Positions 26,951-33,369 of a DNA stretch of 39,333 nt are shown piece by piece. The position numbers and the translations under genes are program-made. How positions within the stretch are numbered: the stretch's first letter is position 1; the number at the start of each line of letters is the position of its first letter. This DNA is from Clostridia bacterium. Its GTDB lineage: Bacteria; Bacillota; Clostridia; Christensenellales; Aristaeellaceae. The DNA lies in NCBI GenBank assembly GCA_017938795.1, contig JAGBAV010000111.1, positions 1 through 39,333 of the forward strand, given 5' to 3'. The notes under the pieces were generated by a model. The model ran no database searches and had not been told where the DNA came from. It saw nothing but the letters and a program-made list of their open reading frames with translations.

Positions 26951-26990
26951 GTGCGGAGGGCAGCAATCATCGCCCTCCGCACTTGATTTT
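26951..26990 (+). terminator. Terminator of the polysaccharide operon
   Basis: A perfect 11-bp stem (GTGCGGAGGGC, 26951-26961, with GCCCTCCGCAC, 26972-26982), a 10-base loop and a TTGATTTT tail. Confidence 0.82.
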
Positions 26991-27068
26991 GTCCATGTAT
27001 TGTGTTAATCTGAATACGGAATAGACGATAATATCCGATACTATGGACAGAAAGGATGTGCCGTTTCC

Positions 27069-27602
27069 GTGAAAAAACTGATTACGCTGGCTCTGGTCTT
27101 TGTCCTCGCGCTTGCTGCATGCGCGTCGATTGCCTCTGCGGATGCGCTCTCCACCCGCGGGGTGAACTGGTATACCTCGCCCTCCGCGCTGCAGCGTCTG
27201 CATGGCCATACTGATCCGTACAGGAATGGGCGCTTTGCATGGTATTCCTATCAGGGCGCCGTCCCGGGCAGGAACACGACGCTGAAATTCATCTATCATG
27301 ACGACGCGCTTGTCCTGACGGAGTACTTCTTCTACTACAATAATGGCGAAGATCCCTTTGTCCGGACGCTCAATGAGCTGGAGCGGCACTACGGGCAGTC
27401 GGAGTGTCTTTATAACGAAAAAGAGCTTACGCGCATTCTGGAGGTTACCGGGTATATGAGTCCGCAGCCGTTCAGCCCCTATTACTGGGTGGCAGCCGAC
27501 GGGACGAGGATCTATCTGTTCTTCGAGCTGTATACCTTCGATTATAGTGTGCTGTTTGTCGAGCCAGAGTATTACTGGATGGCGATGAATACGAACTACT
27601 GA
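27069..27602 (+). CDS. Secreted protein of unknown function, possible lipoprotein
   Basis: A 177-residue exported protein I do not recognise. The signal peptide MKKLITLALVFVLALAAC ends in LAAC, a good lipobox with C18 as lipid anchor; cleavage after ASA at about residue 24 by signal peptidase I is the alternative. The mature part is small and rich in aromatic residues (WYSYQG, EYFFYYNN, SPYYWVAADGTRIYLFFELYTFDY), with an LHG...NELERHYG region that resembles small repeat-type domains of secreted Clostridia proteins. The start is GTG 27069; AAGGAT lies 11 bases before it, a weak site. It sits alone between the polysaccharide operon terminator and the leader of the ABC exporter. Its base composition is less GC-rich than its neighbours. 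Confidence 0.7.
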   Translation: MKKLITLALVFVLALAACASIASADALSTRGVNWYTSPSALQRLHGHTDPYRNGRFAWYSYQGAVPGRNTTLKFIYHDDALVLTEYFFYYNNGEDPFVRTLNELERHYGQSECLYNEKELTRILEVTGYMSPQPFSPYYWVAADGTRIYLFFELYTFDYSVLFVEPEYYWMAMNTNY

Positions 27603-27665
27603 TGCGCAGGCGTCGTGCGCAGCGGTGGACGGCGGGGAATGACGGTTCTGTAAAGAGAATGCGCC

Positions 27666-27694
27666 TTGACAGCCGTCCCGCGCCGTGATATATT
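27666..27694 (+). promoter_or_regulatory. Strong promoter of the leader/ABC-exporter operon
   Basis: TTGACA (27666-27671, consensus), a 17-base spacer and TATATT (27689-27694), preceded by TGA, an extended -10. The predicted start is near 27701. It is the closest to consensus in the window. Confidence 0.85.
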
Positions 27695-27724
27695 GATGAT
27701 AATATAGAGAAAGGGGGGTTATCC

Positions 27725-27832
27725 ATGAGCAGGATGTGCCGGATGAAGTGCTATCTGATGTCTCGCTTTTTCGGCTTTAAGTCTGCGCAGTACGGGATAA
27801 CTATGCCCTTTTTCGGGTCATTCAGCCGGTAA
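27725..27832 (+). CDS. 35-residue leader peptide upstream of the ABC exporter
   Basis: A short gene: ATG 27725, 6 bases after AAGGGGGG, stop TAA 27830-27832. The peptide is basic and rich in Met, Phe and Arg; it starts MSRMCRMKCYLMSRFF and ends YGITMPFFGSFSR. It lies between a near-consensus promoter and an intrinsic terminator, with the exporter genes beyond. That is the layout of ribosome-sensing leader peptides (for example bmrB before bmrCD in Bacillus subtilis, and leaders of Gram-positive drug-resistance genes). The C-terminal half vaguely recalls leader peptides of tetracycline-resistance genes, but I cannot confirm that from memory. Its base composition is visibly lower in GC than the flanking genes. 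The job of the peptide is probably its translation, not the product. Confidence 0.65.
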   Translation: MSRMCRMKCYLMSRFFGFKSAQYGITMPFFGSFSR

Positions 27833-27841
27833 CTGTGCAGG
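27782..27841 (+). promoter_or_regulatory. Hairpin spanning the leader ORF stop codon
   Basis: CTGCGCAG (27783-27790) can pair with CTGTGCAG (27833-27840) with one G-T, extended by one pair at each end (27782-27791 with 27832-27841). It encloses the last 13 codons and the stop of the leader ORF, so a ribosome there would melt it. In addition GCCGGT (27825-27830) can pair with GTCGGC (27857-27862), the 5' arm of the terminator, as a candidate antiterminator. Confidence 0.45.
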
Positions 27842-27856
27842 ATTGTGAAGTGGCAG

Positions 27857-27889
27857 GTCGGCGTCCCGGATAAGGGGCGCCGGCTTTTT
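27857..27889 (+). terminator. Attenuator terminator before the ABC exporter genes
   Basis: An 11-bp stem with two G-T pairs (GTCGGCGTCCC, 27857-27867, with GGGGCGCCGGC, 27874-27884), a GGATAA loop and TTTTT (27885-27889). It lies 25 bases after the leader ORF stop and 79 bases before the first permease start, inside what should be one transcript. Confidence 0.8.
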
Positions 27890-27967
27890 ATGTTTTGGTA
27901 TTCCGATCAGGGCTGCGCAGCGGACGGACAGCATCCGGAGACTGGCGCGGCCCACAGGAGGTATGAA

Positions 27968-28750
27968 ATGAGACGATATATGCGGGCGGGCTTTGCGACG
28001 ATGAAGCTTTGCCTGAAGGAAAAGAGCTACTTCGGCTTCTTCAATCAGCTGGCGCAGTATCTGCTGCAGGCTGCTGCGCTGGGGGCGATGCTGATGATCT
28101 GGCGCTCGCTCTTTGCGCAGGGCGCGGATACGCAGGGCATGACGCTCAACCAGCTGTATGTGTATACGATTCTGTCCACGGTGCTCGCGCCGCTGCTCAA
28201 TGTGCATACGCCCGCCTCGGGATGGCTGCACGACGGCACGATGCTCGGGCTGTATCTGCGGCCGTCGGGCGTGTTCGCGCAGCTGGCGGCGCATACCGTC
28301 GGCGGCTGGGTGATGCGCCTTGCCTGCCTTTCGCTGCCGGTGGCGGCGGTCGCCGCGCTGTGCGGCGTCGATCTGCGCCCGGCGAGTATGCTGTTCTTTG
28401 TTTCGCTGCCGCTGGCGGTCGCGCAGGGCTTTGCGGTGGATTATCTCTTTGCCTGCCTGCTCATCCGGCTGCGGAATCTGGAGTGGTGCGTCCACAGCCT
28501 GCGGCAGGCGCTGACCTCGCTGCTCACGGGCTCGCTGATTCCCTTTGCCGTGCTGCCGTGGGGGCTGGGGAATGTGCTGCAGATGTCGCCGCTGGGCACG
28601 CTGGCGGGCGCGCCGCTGTCCATCTATGCGGGGCTGGCGGAGCCGTGGCCGGTCATTGCCGCGCAGCTTTTGTGGAACGCCGTGCTCTGGCCGCTGGCGG
28701 TCGTGTGCTTCGCGGCGTCGCAGGAGAGGATGGTGTCCTATGGCGGGTAA
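27968..28750 (+). CDS. ABC-2 type transporter permease (first)
   Basis: A 260-residue membrane protein with about six hydrophobic segments, of the uncharacterised ABC-2 permease group that comes as two permeases plus one ATPase. It starts MRRYMRAGFATMKLCLKEKSYFGFFNQLAQYLLQ, the usual amphipathic lead of this group, and has LNQLYVYTILSTVL and LRNLEWCVHSLRQALTSLLTG segments. AGGAGGT (27956-27962) is 5 bases before ATG 27968. The stop overlaps the next start by 11 bases, so the two permeases are translationally coupled. Expression should depend on read-through of the terminator at 27857-27889. Substrate unknown; export is inferred from the ABC-2 family. Confidence 0.85.
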   Translation: MRRYMRAGFATMKLCLKEKSYFGFFNQLAQYLLQAAALGAMLMIWRSLFAQGADTQGMTLNQLYVYTILSTVLAPLLNVHTPASGWLHDGTMLGLYLRPSGVFAQLAAHTVGGWVMRLACLSLPVAAVAALCGVDLRPASMLFFVSLPLAVAQGFAVDYLFACLLIRLRNLEWCVHSLRQALTSLLTGSLIPFAVLPWGLGNVLQMSPLGTLAGAPLSIYAGLAEPWPVIAAQLLWNAVLWPLAVVCFAASQERMVSYGG

Positions 28751-29585
28751 GCTCAGGGCGTATGTCCGTCTTCTGGCGCTCTACGGGCGGATGGATCTGA
28801 ACTGGATGCTGCAGGATTCGGTGACGGTGATCATCATCCTGATCTCGGAGACGCTGCAGAATCTCTCGTCCATGGCCGGCGTGCTGCTGCTGGCGGTGCG
28901 CTTTGGCGGCGTCGGCTCTCTGAGCGCGGACGAGGTGCTCTTCATGCTCGGCTTCTATGAGCTGGCGAGCGGGCTTTGCTTTATGCTCTTCGGCAATTTC
29001 AATGTGATGCACATCAGCCGCAGGCTGGGGCGGGGGCAGCTGGATCATATGCTCATCCAGCCGCGGCCGCTGCTGCTGCAGCTGGCGACGGAGGGGTTCA
29101 TGCCCTTTACCGGGTGCCATGGGCTGATCATCGGCGTGATCCTGACATGGATTGCGCTTGCGCGCCTTGAGCTGGCGCTCACGCCCGGCTGGTTCCTGCT
29201 GCTGGCGTATTATGTCGTCATCCATATGGCGCTGCAGATCGCCCAGACTGCGCTTTACGGCGCGTCAGCGCTCTGGCGGCCCGTCGCCTGCGAGGAGATC
29301 TCGACGATGATCCTCGACCTGAATCAGCAGCTGGGCAAGTTCCCGCTGGCCGGCCTGCAGGGGTGGCTCATGGCTGCCCTGCATACGGTGCTGCCCGTCG
29401 GGCTGCTGGCGTATCTGCCGGCGCTGGCGCTGCTGCGCGGGCTGGGCAAGGGGATCGGGCTCACGCTGCCGCTCGCCGTGGCGTCCGTCTTTATGGCGGC
29501 GGCAATCATCTGCATGAAGAAAGGACTGAAGCATTATGAGATATACAGCTGCAACCGGTACAAGGACATGGGACACCGTAACTGA
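28740..29585 (+). CDS. ABC-2 type transporter permease (second)
   Basis: A 281-residue membrane protein, the partner permease of the same exporter. It starts MAGKLRAYVRLLALYGRMDLNWMLQD and has about six hydrophobic segments. RRLGRGQLDHMLIQPRPLLLQL in the first cytoplasmic loop is a hallmark of this permease group. ATG 28740 overlaps the first permease gene by 11 bases (its stop is 28748-28750), with AGGAGAGG upstream. The 3' end overlaps the ATPase gene by 50 bases. It should form a heterodimer with the first permease. Confidence 0.85.
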   Translation: MAGKLRAYVRLLALYGRMDLNWMLQDSVTVIIILISETLQNLSSMAGVLLLAVRFGGVGSLSADEVLFMLGFYELASGLCFMLFGNFNVMHISRRLGRGQLDHMLIQPRPLLLQLATEGFMPFTGCHGLIIGVILTWIALARLELALTPGWFLLLAYYVVIHMALQIAQTALYGASALWRPVACEEISTMILDLNQQLGKFPLAGLQGWLMAALHTVLPVGLLAYLPALALLRGLGKGIGLTLPLAVASVFMAAAIICMKKGLKHYEIYSCNRYKDMGHRN

Positions 29586-30531
29586 GGTCTGCCATGTGAC
29601 CAAATACTTCGATCAGATTCAGCCGGTGTCGCTGCTGCGGCGCGAGCGCAGGCGGATCTATGCGCTCAATGACGTTTCCTTCTCGCTGCAGCGCGGCGAG
29701 TTCGCCGCCTACGCCGGCCCGAACGGAGCAGGTAAATCGACAACGTTCAAGCTGCTGTGCGGCATGCTCCGCCCGCAGCAGGGCAGCGTCCGCCTCTTTG
29801 GCATGGACCCCGGCGCGCGGCGCATTGACGTCATGAGGCGTACGGGCGTGCTCTTCGGCGGCAGGAACGAGCTGTGGTGGGATCATCCTGTCCGCGCCTC
29901 GTTTGAATGGAAGAAGGCGGTCTGGGATATCGACGAGGCGACATATGCCCGCGTCTGCGGCGAGATGCGCGAGCTGCTGGATCTCGGAGAATTGTGGAAC
30001 AGCTTTGCCCGGGAGCTCTCGCTCGGCCAGCGCATGCGCGCCAATCTCGCGCTGACGCTGCTGCATGATCCGGAGCTTGTGCTGCTGGACGAGCCGACGC
30101 TCGGCCTTGATGTGCTGGCGAAGCGACAGATGATTGACTTCCTCAAGCGCGTCAACCGCGAGAAGCAGGTGACGCTGCTGGTCACCTCGCATGACATGGA
30201 CGACCTGACAGAGATGGCCAACCGCATCCTGCTGATCAATGAGGGGAGGCTTGCCTTCGACGGGGACTATGACCAGCTGATCCGGATGGCGGGCGACAAC
30301 AGGATCGTGAAGCTTCGCGTGCGGGGCGGGGCGCCTGTGCTGCCCGGCGCGCAGTATGCCGGCAGCGAGGAGGGGCGGCACATCTACCGCTATGATGCGG
30401 GTGTCACCGGCGTGCAGGAGATCTTCAGCGCGATTGCCGCCGTCCCCGGGGTGGAGGACGTTGAGTTGGGGCACGAGGCCATCGAGAGGGTGATCGCCCG
30501 GCTGTACAGCAGCTGGAAGGAAAAGGCCTGA
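29536..30531 (+). CDS. ABC transporter ATP-binding protein
   Basis: A 331-residue ATPase. Walker A is GPNGAGKST (near residue 68). A variant Q-loop region LFGGRNELWWDHPVRASFEW follows, then a signature in the form LSLGQRMRANLA rather than LSGGQ, Walker B LVLLDEPTLGLDV and the switch His in TSHDMDDL. The WWD and LSLGQRMR motifs are characteristic of the ATPase that accompanies this two-permease ABC-2 group. About 80 C-terminal residues after the switch are extra and end in ERVIARLYSSWKEKA. ATG 29536 lies 10 bases after AAAGGA and overlaps the permease gene by 50 bases; a GTG near 29594 is a shorter alternative. The substrate is unknown. Confidence 0.92.
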   Translation: MRYTAATGTRTWDTVTEVCHVTKYFDQIQPVSLLRRERRRIYALNDVSFSLQRGEFAAYAGPNGAGKSTTFKLLCGMLRPQQGSVRLFGMDPGARRIDVMRRTGVLFGGRNELWWDHPVRASFEWKKAVWDIDEATYARVCGEMRELLDLGELWNSFARELSLGQRMRANLALTLLHDPELVLLDEPTLGLDVLAKRQMIDFLKRVNREKQVTLLVTSHDMDDLTEMANRILLINEGRLAFDGDYDQLIRMAGDNRIVKLRVRGGAPVLPGAQYAGSEEGRHIYRYDAGVTGVQEIFSAIAAVPGVEDVELGHEAIERVIARLYSSWKEKA

Positions 30532-30541
30532 CAGAGATAAA

Positions 30542-30568
30542 AACGGGACGGAGAGTATCCGTCCCGTT
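30542..30568. terminator. Bidirectional terminator, ABC exporter / GNAT
   Basis: A perfect 11-bp stem (AACGGGACGGA, 30542-30552, with TCCGTCCCGTT, 30558-30568) around GAGTA. On the minus strand it runs into TTTTTATC, a good tail for the GNAT gene; the plus-strand tail (TTATCTGT) is weaker. Confidence 0.85.
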
Positions 30569-30581
30569 ATCTGTATCAGGG

Positions 30582-30911
30582 TCAGAGCATGCGCTCGAGC
30601 GTGATGGCCTGCGCATGGCGTGAAACCTCGGCAAACCCCAGCGACCTGTGCAGCGCGAGGGAGGCCTCGTTGCGCGGGGCGACCTGCACGACCACGCGCG
30701 TGAAGCCGCGGCGCCGCATCGCCTCAAAGAGGAGGGTCAGCGCGGCGCGTGCCACGCCCCGGCGGCGCCTCGTCTCCGATACGGCGACGCCGTAGGAGAA
30801 AGAGGGGAAAGCCACGCTGTGAACGGTGATCCCGCCGGCATGCGCACCGTCCTCATAGATGAAAAAGCGCAGATCATCTGCGCTCTTTCCGATGTGTCTG
30901 AGTTCGATCAT
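30582..30911 (-). CDS. GNAT-family N-acetyltransferase, small
   Basis: A 109-residue acetyl-CoA-dependent acyltransferase, shorter than most (about 140-170). The acetyl-CoA-binding motif A is present as VAVSETRRRRGVARAAL, followed by the late motif NEASLALHRSLGF. The N-terminal strands are reduced. ATG 30911 lies 3 bases after the stop of the phosphoribosyltransferase gene, so it is translationally linked to it. The substrate is unknown. Confidence 0.8.
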   Translation of the reverse strand: MIELRHIGKSADDLRFFIYEDGAHAGGITVHSVAFPSFSYGVAVSETRRRRGVARAALTLLFEAMRRRGFTRVVVQVAPRNEASLALHRSLGFAEVSRHAQAITLERML

Positions 30912-30914
30912 GGA

Positions 30915-31784
30915 TTACTTCTTCGGCAGGGCGCATTCCGGGGCGAAGCCGCTGGCGATGCACAGCTCGGCGCGCTGGGCGCTCTTGCCGCCCTTGGCGA
31001 TCTCATTGGCGAGGAAGTCCGGGTTCGCGGTCAGGAAGTCCGTGAGGAACTTGTCCGGATCCGCGATGAAGGCGTTGACCAGCTCAACCTGCTCAGCGGT
31101 GATGCGGCCCATGGCTTTCGCGGTCTCAAAGAGCTCCGGCTTGATCACGACCAGCGTGGTCAGCGGGCAGCCGGCGTCGGCGAGGATCTTCGCGCCGCCC
31201 TGATCGCGGTCGACCACGGCGAGGGAGTAGGCGATCTTCGCGCCGAGGGACTCGACGGCCGGGATCCACGCGCGCACATAGGAGGAGGCGACGGTGATCA
31301 GATCGGCGATATGAACGGAGCGCTTGCCGGCGAGGCCCGCCTCGGCGGACGCCATGCTCACGCCGTCCTTGTCGGTGTAGACGGTGGACAGATCCTTGAA
31401 GATCGTCAGGTGGCCCATGCCCAGCTTACGCGCGACCGGCATGGAGAAGAAGAAGTCGCGGCGCTCGCCGCCGGAGACGAAGTCCACGTCCATCTGCTTC
31501 GCCGCGTCGGCGAGCAGGTCGATCAGCTGCGCATAGATGGAGCAGGAGGCGAGCTGACGGTCGATCTCGGCATAGACCTTGTCATAGAAGGTGAGCTTGT
31601 CGCCGGCGCAGGCGTCCTCGATGACCTTGAGCAGCGCGTTGGCCGCAGCCTCGCTGCCGAAGAGGAACTGGGTATTGATGTAGAACGGGCCGAGCTTGCC
31701 GGAGGTATACCAGAACGGCTGGCCTTCGGGGCAGACGCGCACGGCGTCGGTTTCAAACAGCCAGGAGATGATCGGATTTTCCAT
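30915..31784 (-). CDS. Phosphoribosyltransferase resembling orotate PRTase
   Basis: A 289-residue protein with a type I phosphoribosyltransferase core. The N-terminal FWYTSGKLGPFYINTQFLFG resembles the orotate-site strand of OPRTases; DFVSGGERRDFFFSMPVARKLG holds the first pyrophosphate loop; HIADLITVASSYVRAW sits in the PRPP-loop position (canonical OPRT has DD-hydrophobic-TT; here only parts remain); AYSLAVVDRDQGG matches the OPRT VVDREQGG motif. It is longer than classic PyrE (about 210), with about 75 extra C-terminal residues. GGGAGGG precedes ATG 31784. No other pyr gene is nearby. Orotate is the likeliest base, but another is possible given the altered PRPP loop. Confidence 0.75.
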   Translation of the reverse strand: MENPIISWLFETDAVRVCPEGQPFWYTSGKLGPFYINTQFLFGSEAAANALLKVIEDACAGDKLTFYDKVYAEIDRQLASCSIYAQLIDLLADAAKQMDVDFVSGGERRDFFFSMPVARKLGMGHLTIFKDLSTVYTDKDGVSMASAEAGLAGKRSVHIADLITVASSYVRAWIPAVESLGAKIAYSLAVVDRDQGGAKILADAGCPLTTLVVIKPELFETAKAMGRITAEQVELVNAFIADPDKFLTDFLTANPDFLANEIAKGGKSAQRAELCIASGFAPECALPKK

Positions 31785-31821
31785 TGGAAGACCCTCCCTT
31801 TACTTTTTTCATCAATCCTGT

Positions 31822-31850
31822 ATTATACGGTATTTCGCCCAAAACGTAAA
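31822..31850 (-). promoter_or_regulatory. Promoter for the PRTase-GNAT operon
   Basis: On the minus strand, TTTACG (31850-31845), a 17-base spacer and a perfect TATAAT (31827-31822). Confidence 0.7.
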
Positions 31851-31887
31851 GTGGGGAAGCGTTTTTTCGGGCATGAGCGTCATGGAA

Positions 31888-31916
31888 TTGACCTGAAACG
31901 CGCTTGATGCTATAAT
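31888..31916 (+). promoter_or_regulatory. Promoter for the GtrA-GH28 operon
   Basis: TTGACC (31888-31893), a 17-base spacer and TATAAT (31911-31916) with TGC before it. The predicted start is near 31923, leaving a leader of about 80 bases. Confidence 0.82.
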
Positions 31917-31943
31917 ATGGTCATACTGGGATGGGAGGCTTTT

Positions 31944-31964
31944 ATGCGCCTCTGTCTCAAATAA
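31944..31964 (+). CDS. Six-codon mini-ORF in the GtrA leader
   Basis: ATG 31944 follows GGGAGG (31933-31938) by 5 bases and encodes MRLCLK, then TAA. GCCTCT inside it (31948-31953) is complementary to AGAGGC (31989-31994), which contains the GtrA ribosome binding site. Translation of the mini-ORF could keep that site free. No product function is expected. Confidence 0.4.
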   Translation: MRLCLK

Positions 31965-32001
31965 CTTATGTCTATCCGACAATCTGAAAGAGGCAGACTT
32001 C

Positions 32002-32520
32002 ATGAATACCATTCTGAAATCCGTATGGGGGCTGATCGACGCGCTGGCCCGCGCCGTGATCGCTCTGATCGGCAAGGTGTCGCCGGGGCTTGGCGGCTTC
32101 TGCGAGCGCCTGTGGAATAACACCGAGCTGGTGAGCTACCTGTTCGCCGGCGTGGCGACGACGCTCGTCAATTATGTCGTATACTATATTGTCACAAGGC
32201 CGTTTGGCTGGCTGATCCCGGAGGCGATGCTCACTACCGTCGGCACCTGCATCGCGTGGGTGCTCGCCGTGCTCTTTGGCTATGTGGTCAATAAGGTCTT
32301 TGTCTTCCATACCAAGAGCGCGACGCGCATGGAGCTGCTGCGCGAGTTCGGCAGCTTTGTGGCCATGCGCCTTGTGTCCTTTGGCATGGAGCTGGCGCTC
32401 ATGTTCCTGACGGTCGATATCCTCGGCCTGAATGATCTGGTGATGAAGCTGGTTATCAACATCCTTGTGATCATCGCCAACTACGTCTTTTCCAAGCTGT
32501 TCATCTTCCGCAAGAAGTGA
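32002..32520 (+). CDS. GtrA-family membrane protein
   Basis: A 172-residue membrane protein of the GtrA family. After about 45 N-terminal residues come four hydrophobic segments: LVSYLFAGVATTLVNYVVYYI, TTVGTCIAWVLAVLFGYVVNKVFVF, the third around VAMRLVSFGMELALMFL and the fourth VINILVIIANYVFSKLFIF, which carries the family's Asn-Tyr-x-x-Ser-Lys signature. GtrA proteins are thought to move or organise polyprenyl-phosphate sugars for cell-surface glycosylation. AGAGG precedes ATG 32002. It is the first gene of a surface-related operon and could feed lipid-linked sugars to the GT-C enzyme at 12323-16276, which is inference. Confidence 0.9.
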   Translation: MNTILKSVWGLIDALARAVIALIGKVSPGLGGFCERLWNNTELVSYLFAGVATTLVNYVVYYIVTRPFGWLIPEAMLTTVGTCIAWVLAVLFGYVVNKVFVFHTKSATRMELLREFGSFVAMRLVSFGMELALMFLTVDILGLNDLVMKLVINILVIIANYVFSKLFIFRKK

Positions 32521-32547
32521 GCGGCCGTCCCACAGAAGGAGAATACC

Positions 32548-33369
32548 ATGATGAAGAAGTATATGGCTCTGCTGGCCCTCGTGCTGGCGCTGACCTTTGC
32601 CTGCGGCTGCGCGCTCGCTGCGGATATCGCCGTGGGCAAGCGCGATCTTGCCGTCAATACGGAGCTGGATAAGAGCGTGAGCAACGTCCTGTTCCTCATG
32701 CAGGATGAGGGCGTGACGCATACCATGATGCTCGCCTCCATCAACAGCCGCACCGGCCGCTCCGTGATGACGCGCATCGACTGCGACCTGATCGTCAATG
32801 TCCCGGAGGTCGGCGACGTGGCGCTGGGCGAGGTCTACAGCCTCGGCAACAAGAAGAGCAAGGGCTTCCTCGCCGCGAGGACGATCAACCAGCTCCTCGG
32901 GCTGAACGTCAGCACCTATATCGCGCTGGATATGGCGAGGCTGCCGGCGCTGGTGGACGCTGTCGGCGTGCTGAATATGCAGTATGACGCGTATGAGGCT
33001 GCCGCGATGGGCACATGGGAGGGCGTCAACGAGCTCACCGGCGACATGGTGCTTGACTATGTCCGGCTGGAGCTGGATACCGACGACCCGGCCCGCAGCC
33101 GCGGCTATGACGCGCTGATGCAGATGCTCTATCAGGCGCTGCACAGCGGCGACATCATGGGCATGGTGGGCCTTGGCGGCAAGCTGCTTGACTCGATGGA
33201 CACCAACCTGAACGCGATGGCGGCGGTGACGATGGTCTCCGCCGTGCAGGCCGGCAGCGACAGGCGCGAGGTTGCCCTGCCCGCGCCGGAGCATACCCTC
33301 ACGACCGAGCCGCTGACCGCGGACGCGCAGGCCATGAAGGCCCTGCTGCATAAGGAGATCTATGAGTGA
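32548..33369 (+). CDS. Degenerate LytR-CpsA-Psr (LCP)-like secreted protein
   Basis: A 273-residue exported protein with a signal peptide (MMKKYMALLALVLALTFACGCALAA). The mature part follows the LCP outline: VLFLMQDEGVTHTMMLASINSRTG, then TRIDCDLIVNVPEVG where LCPs have SIPRDT, LGEVYSLGNKKSKGFLAARTINQLLGL for the Tyr-x-x-Gly-Gly helix, and ELTGDMVLDYVRLELDTDDPARSRG for the LTG..YVRxR motif. Several Arg/Asp residues that bind the polyprenyl pyrophosphate in LCP enzymes are changed (the DT Asp is His, the IPRD Arg is Cys, the final RQ is RG). It may not be an active ligase. AAGGAG is 6 bases before ATG 32548. Its stop overlaps the proA start by 8 bases. Confidence 0.7.
   Translation: MMKKYMALLALVLALTFACGCALAADIAVGKRDLAVNTELDKSVSNVLFLMQDEGVTHTMMLASINSRTGRSVMTRIDCDLIVNVPEVGDVALGEVYSLGNKKSKGFLAARTINQLLGLNVSTYIALDMARLPALVDAVGVLNMQYDAYEAAAMGTWEGVNELTGDMVLDYVRLELDTDDPARSRGYDALMQMLYQALHSGDIMGMVGLGGKLLDSMDTNLNAMAAVTMVSAVQAGSDRREVALPAPEHTLTTEPLTADAQAMKALLHKEIYE

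Noticed and set aside
24100-26982. A 960-codon minus-strand open frame over the glycosidase-like and CHAP genes
   Set aside because: Shadow of GC-rich coding sequence; the CHAP gene on the plus strand has signal peptide and catalytic residues.
27725-27832. Reading the 35-residue peptide as a toxin or a bacteriocin
   Set aside because: It has no membrane helix, no leader-core cleavage motif and no immunity gene; its place between promoter and terminator fits a regulatory leader better.
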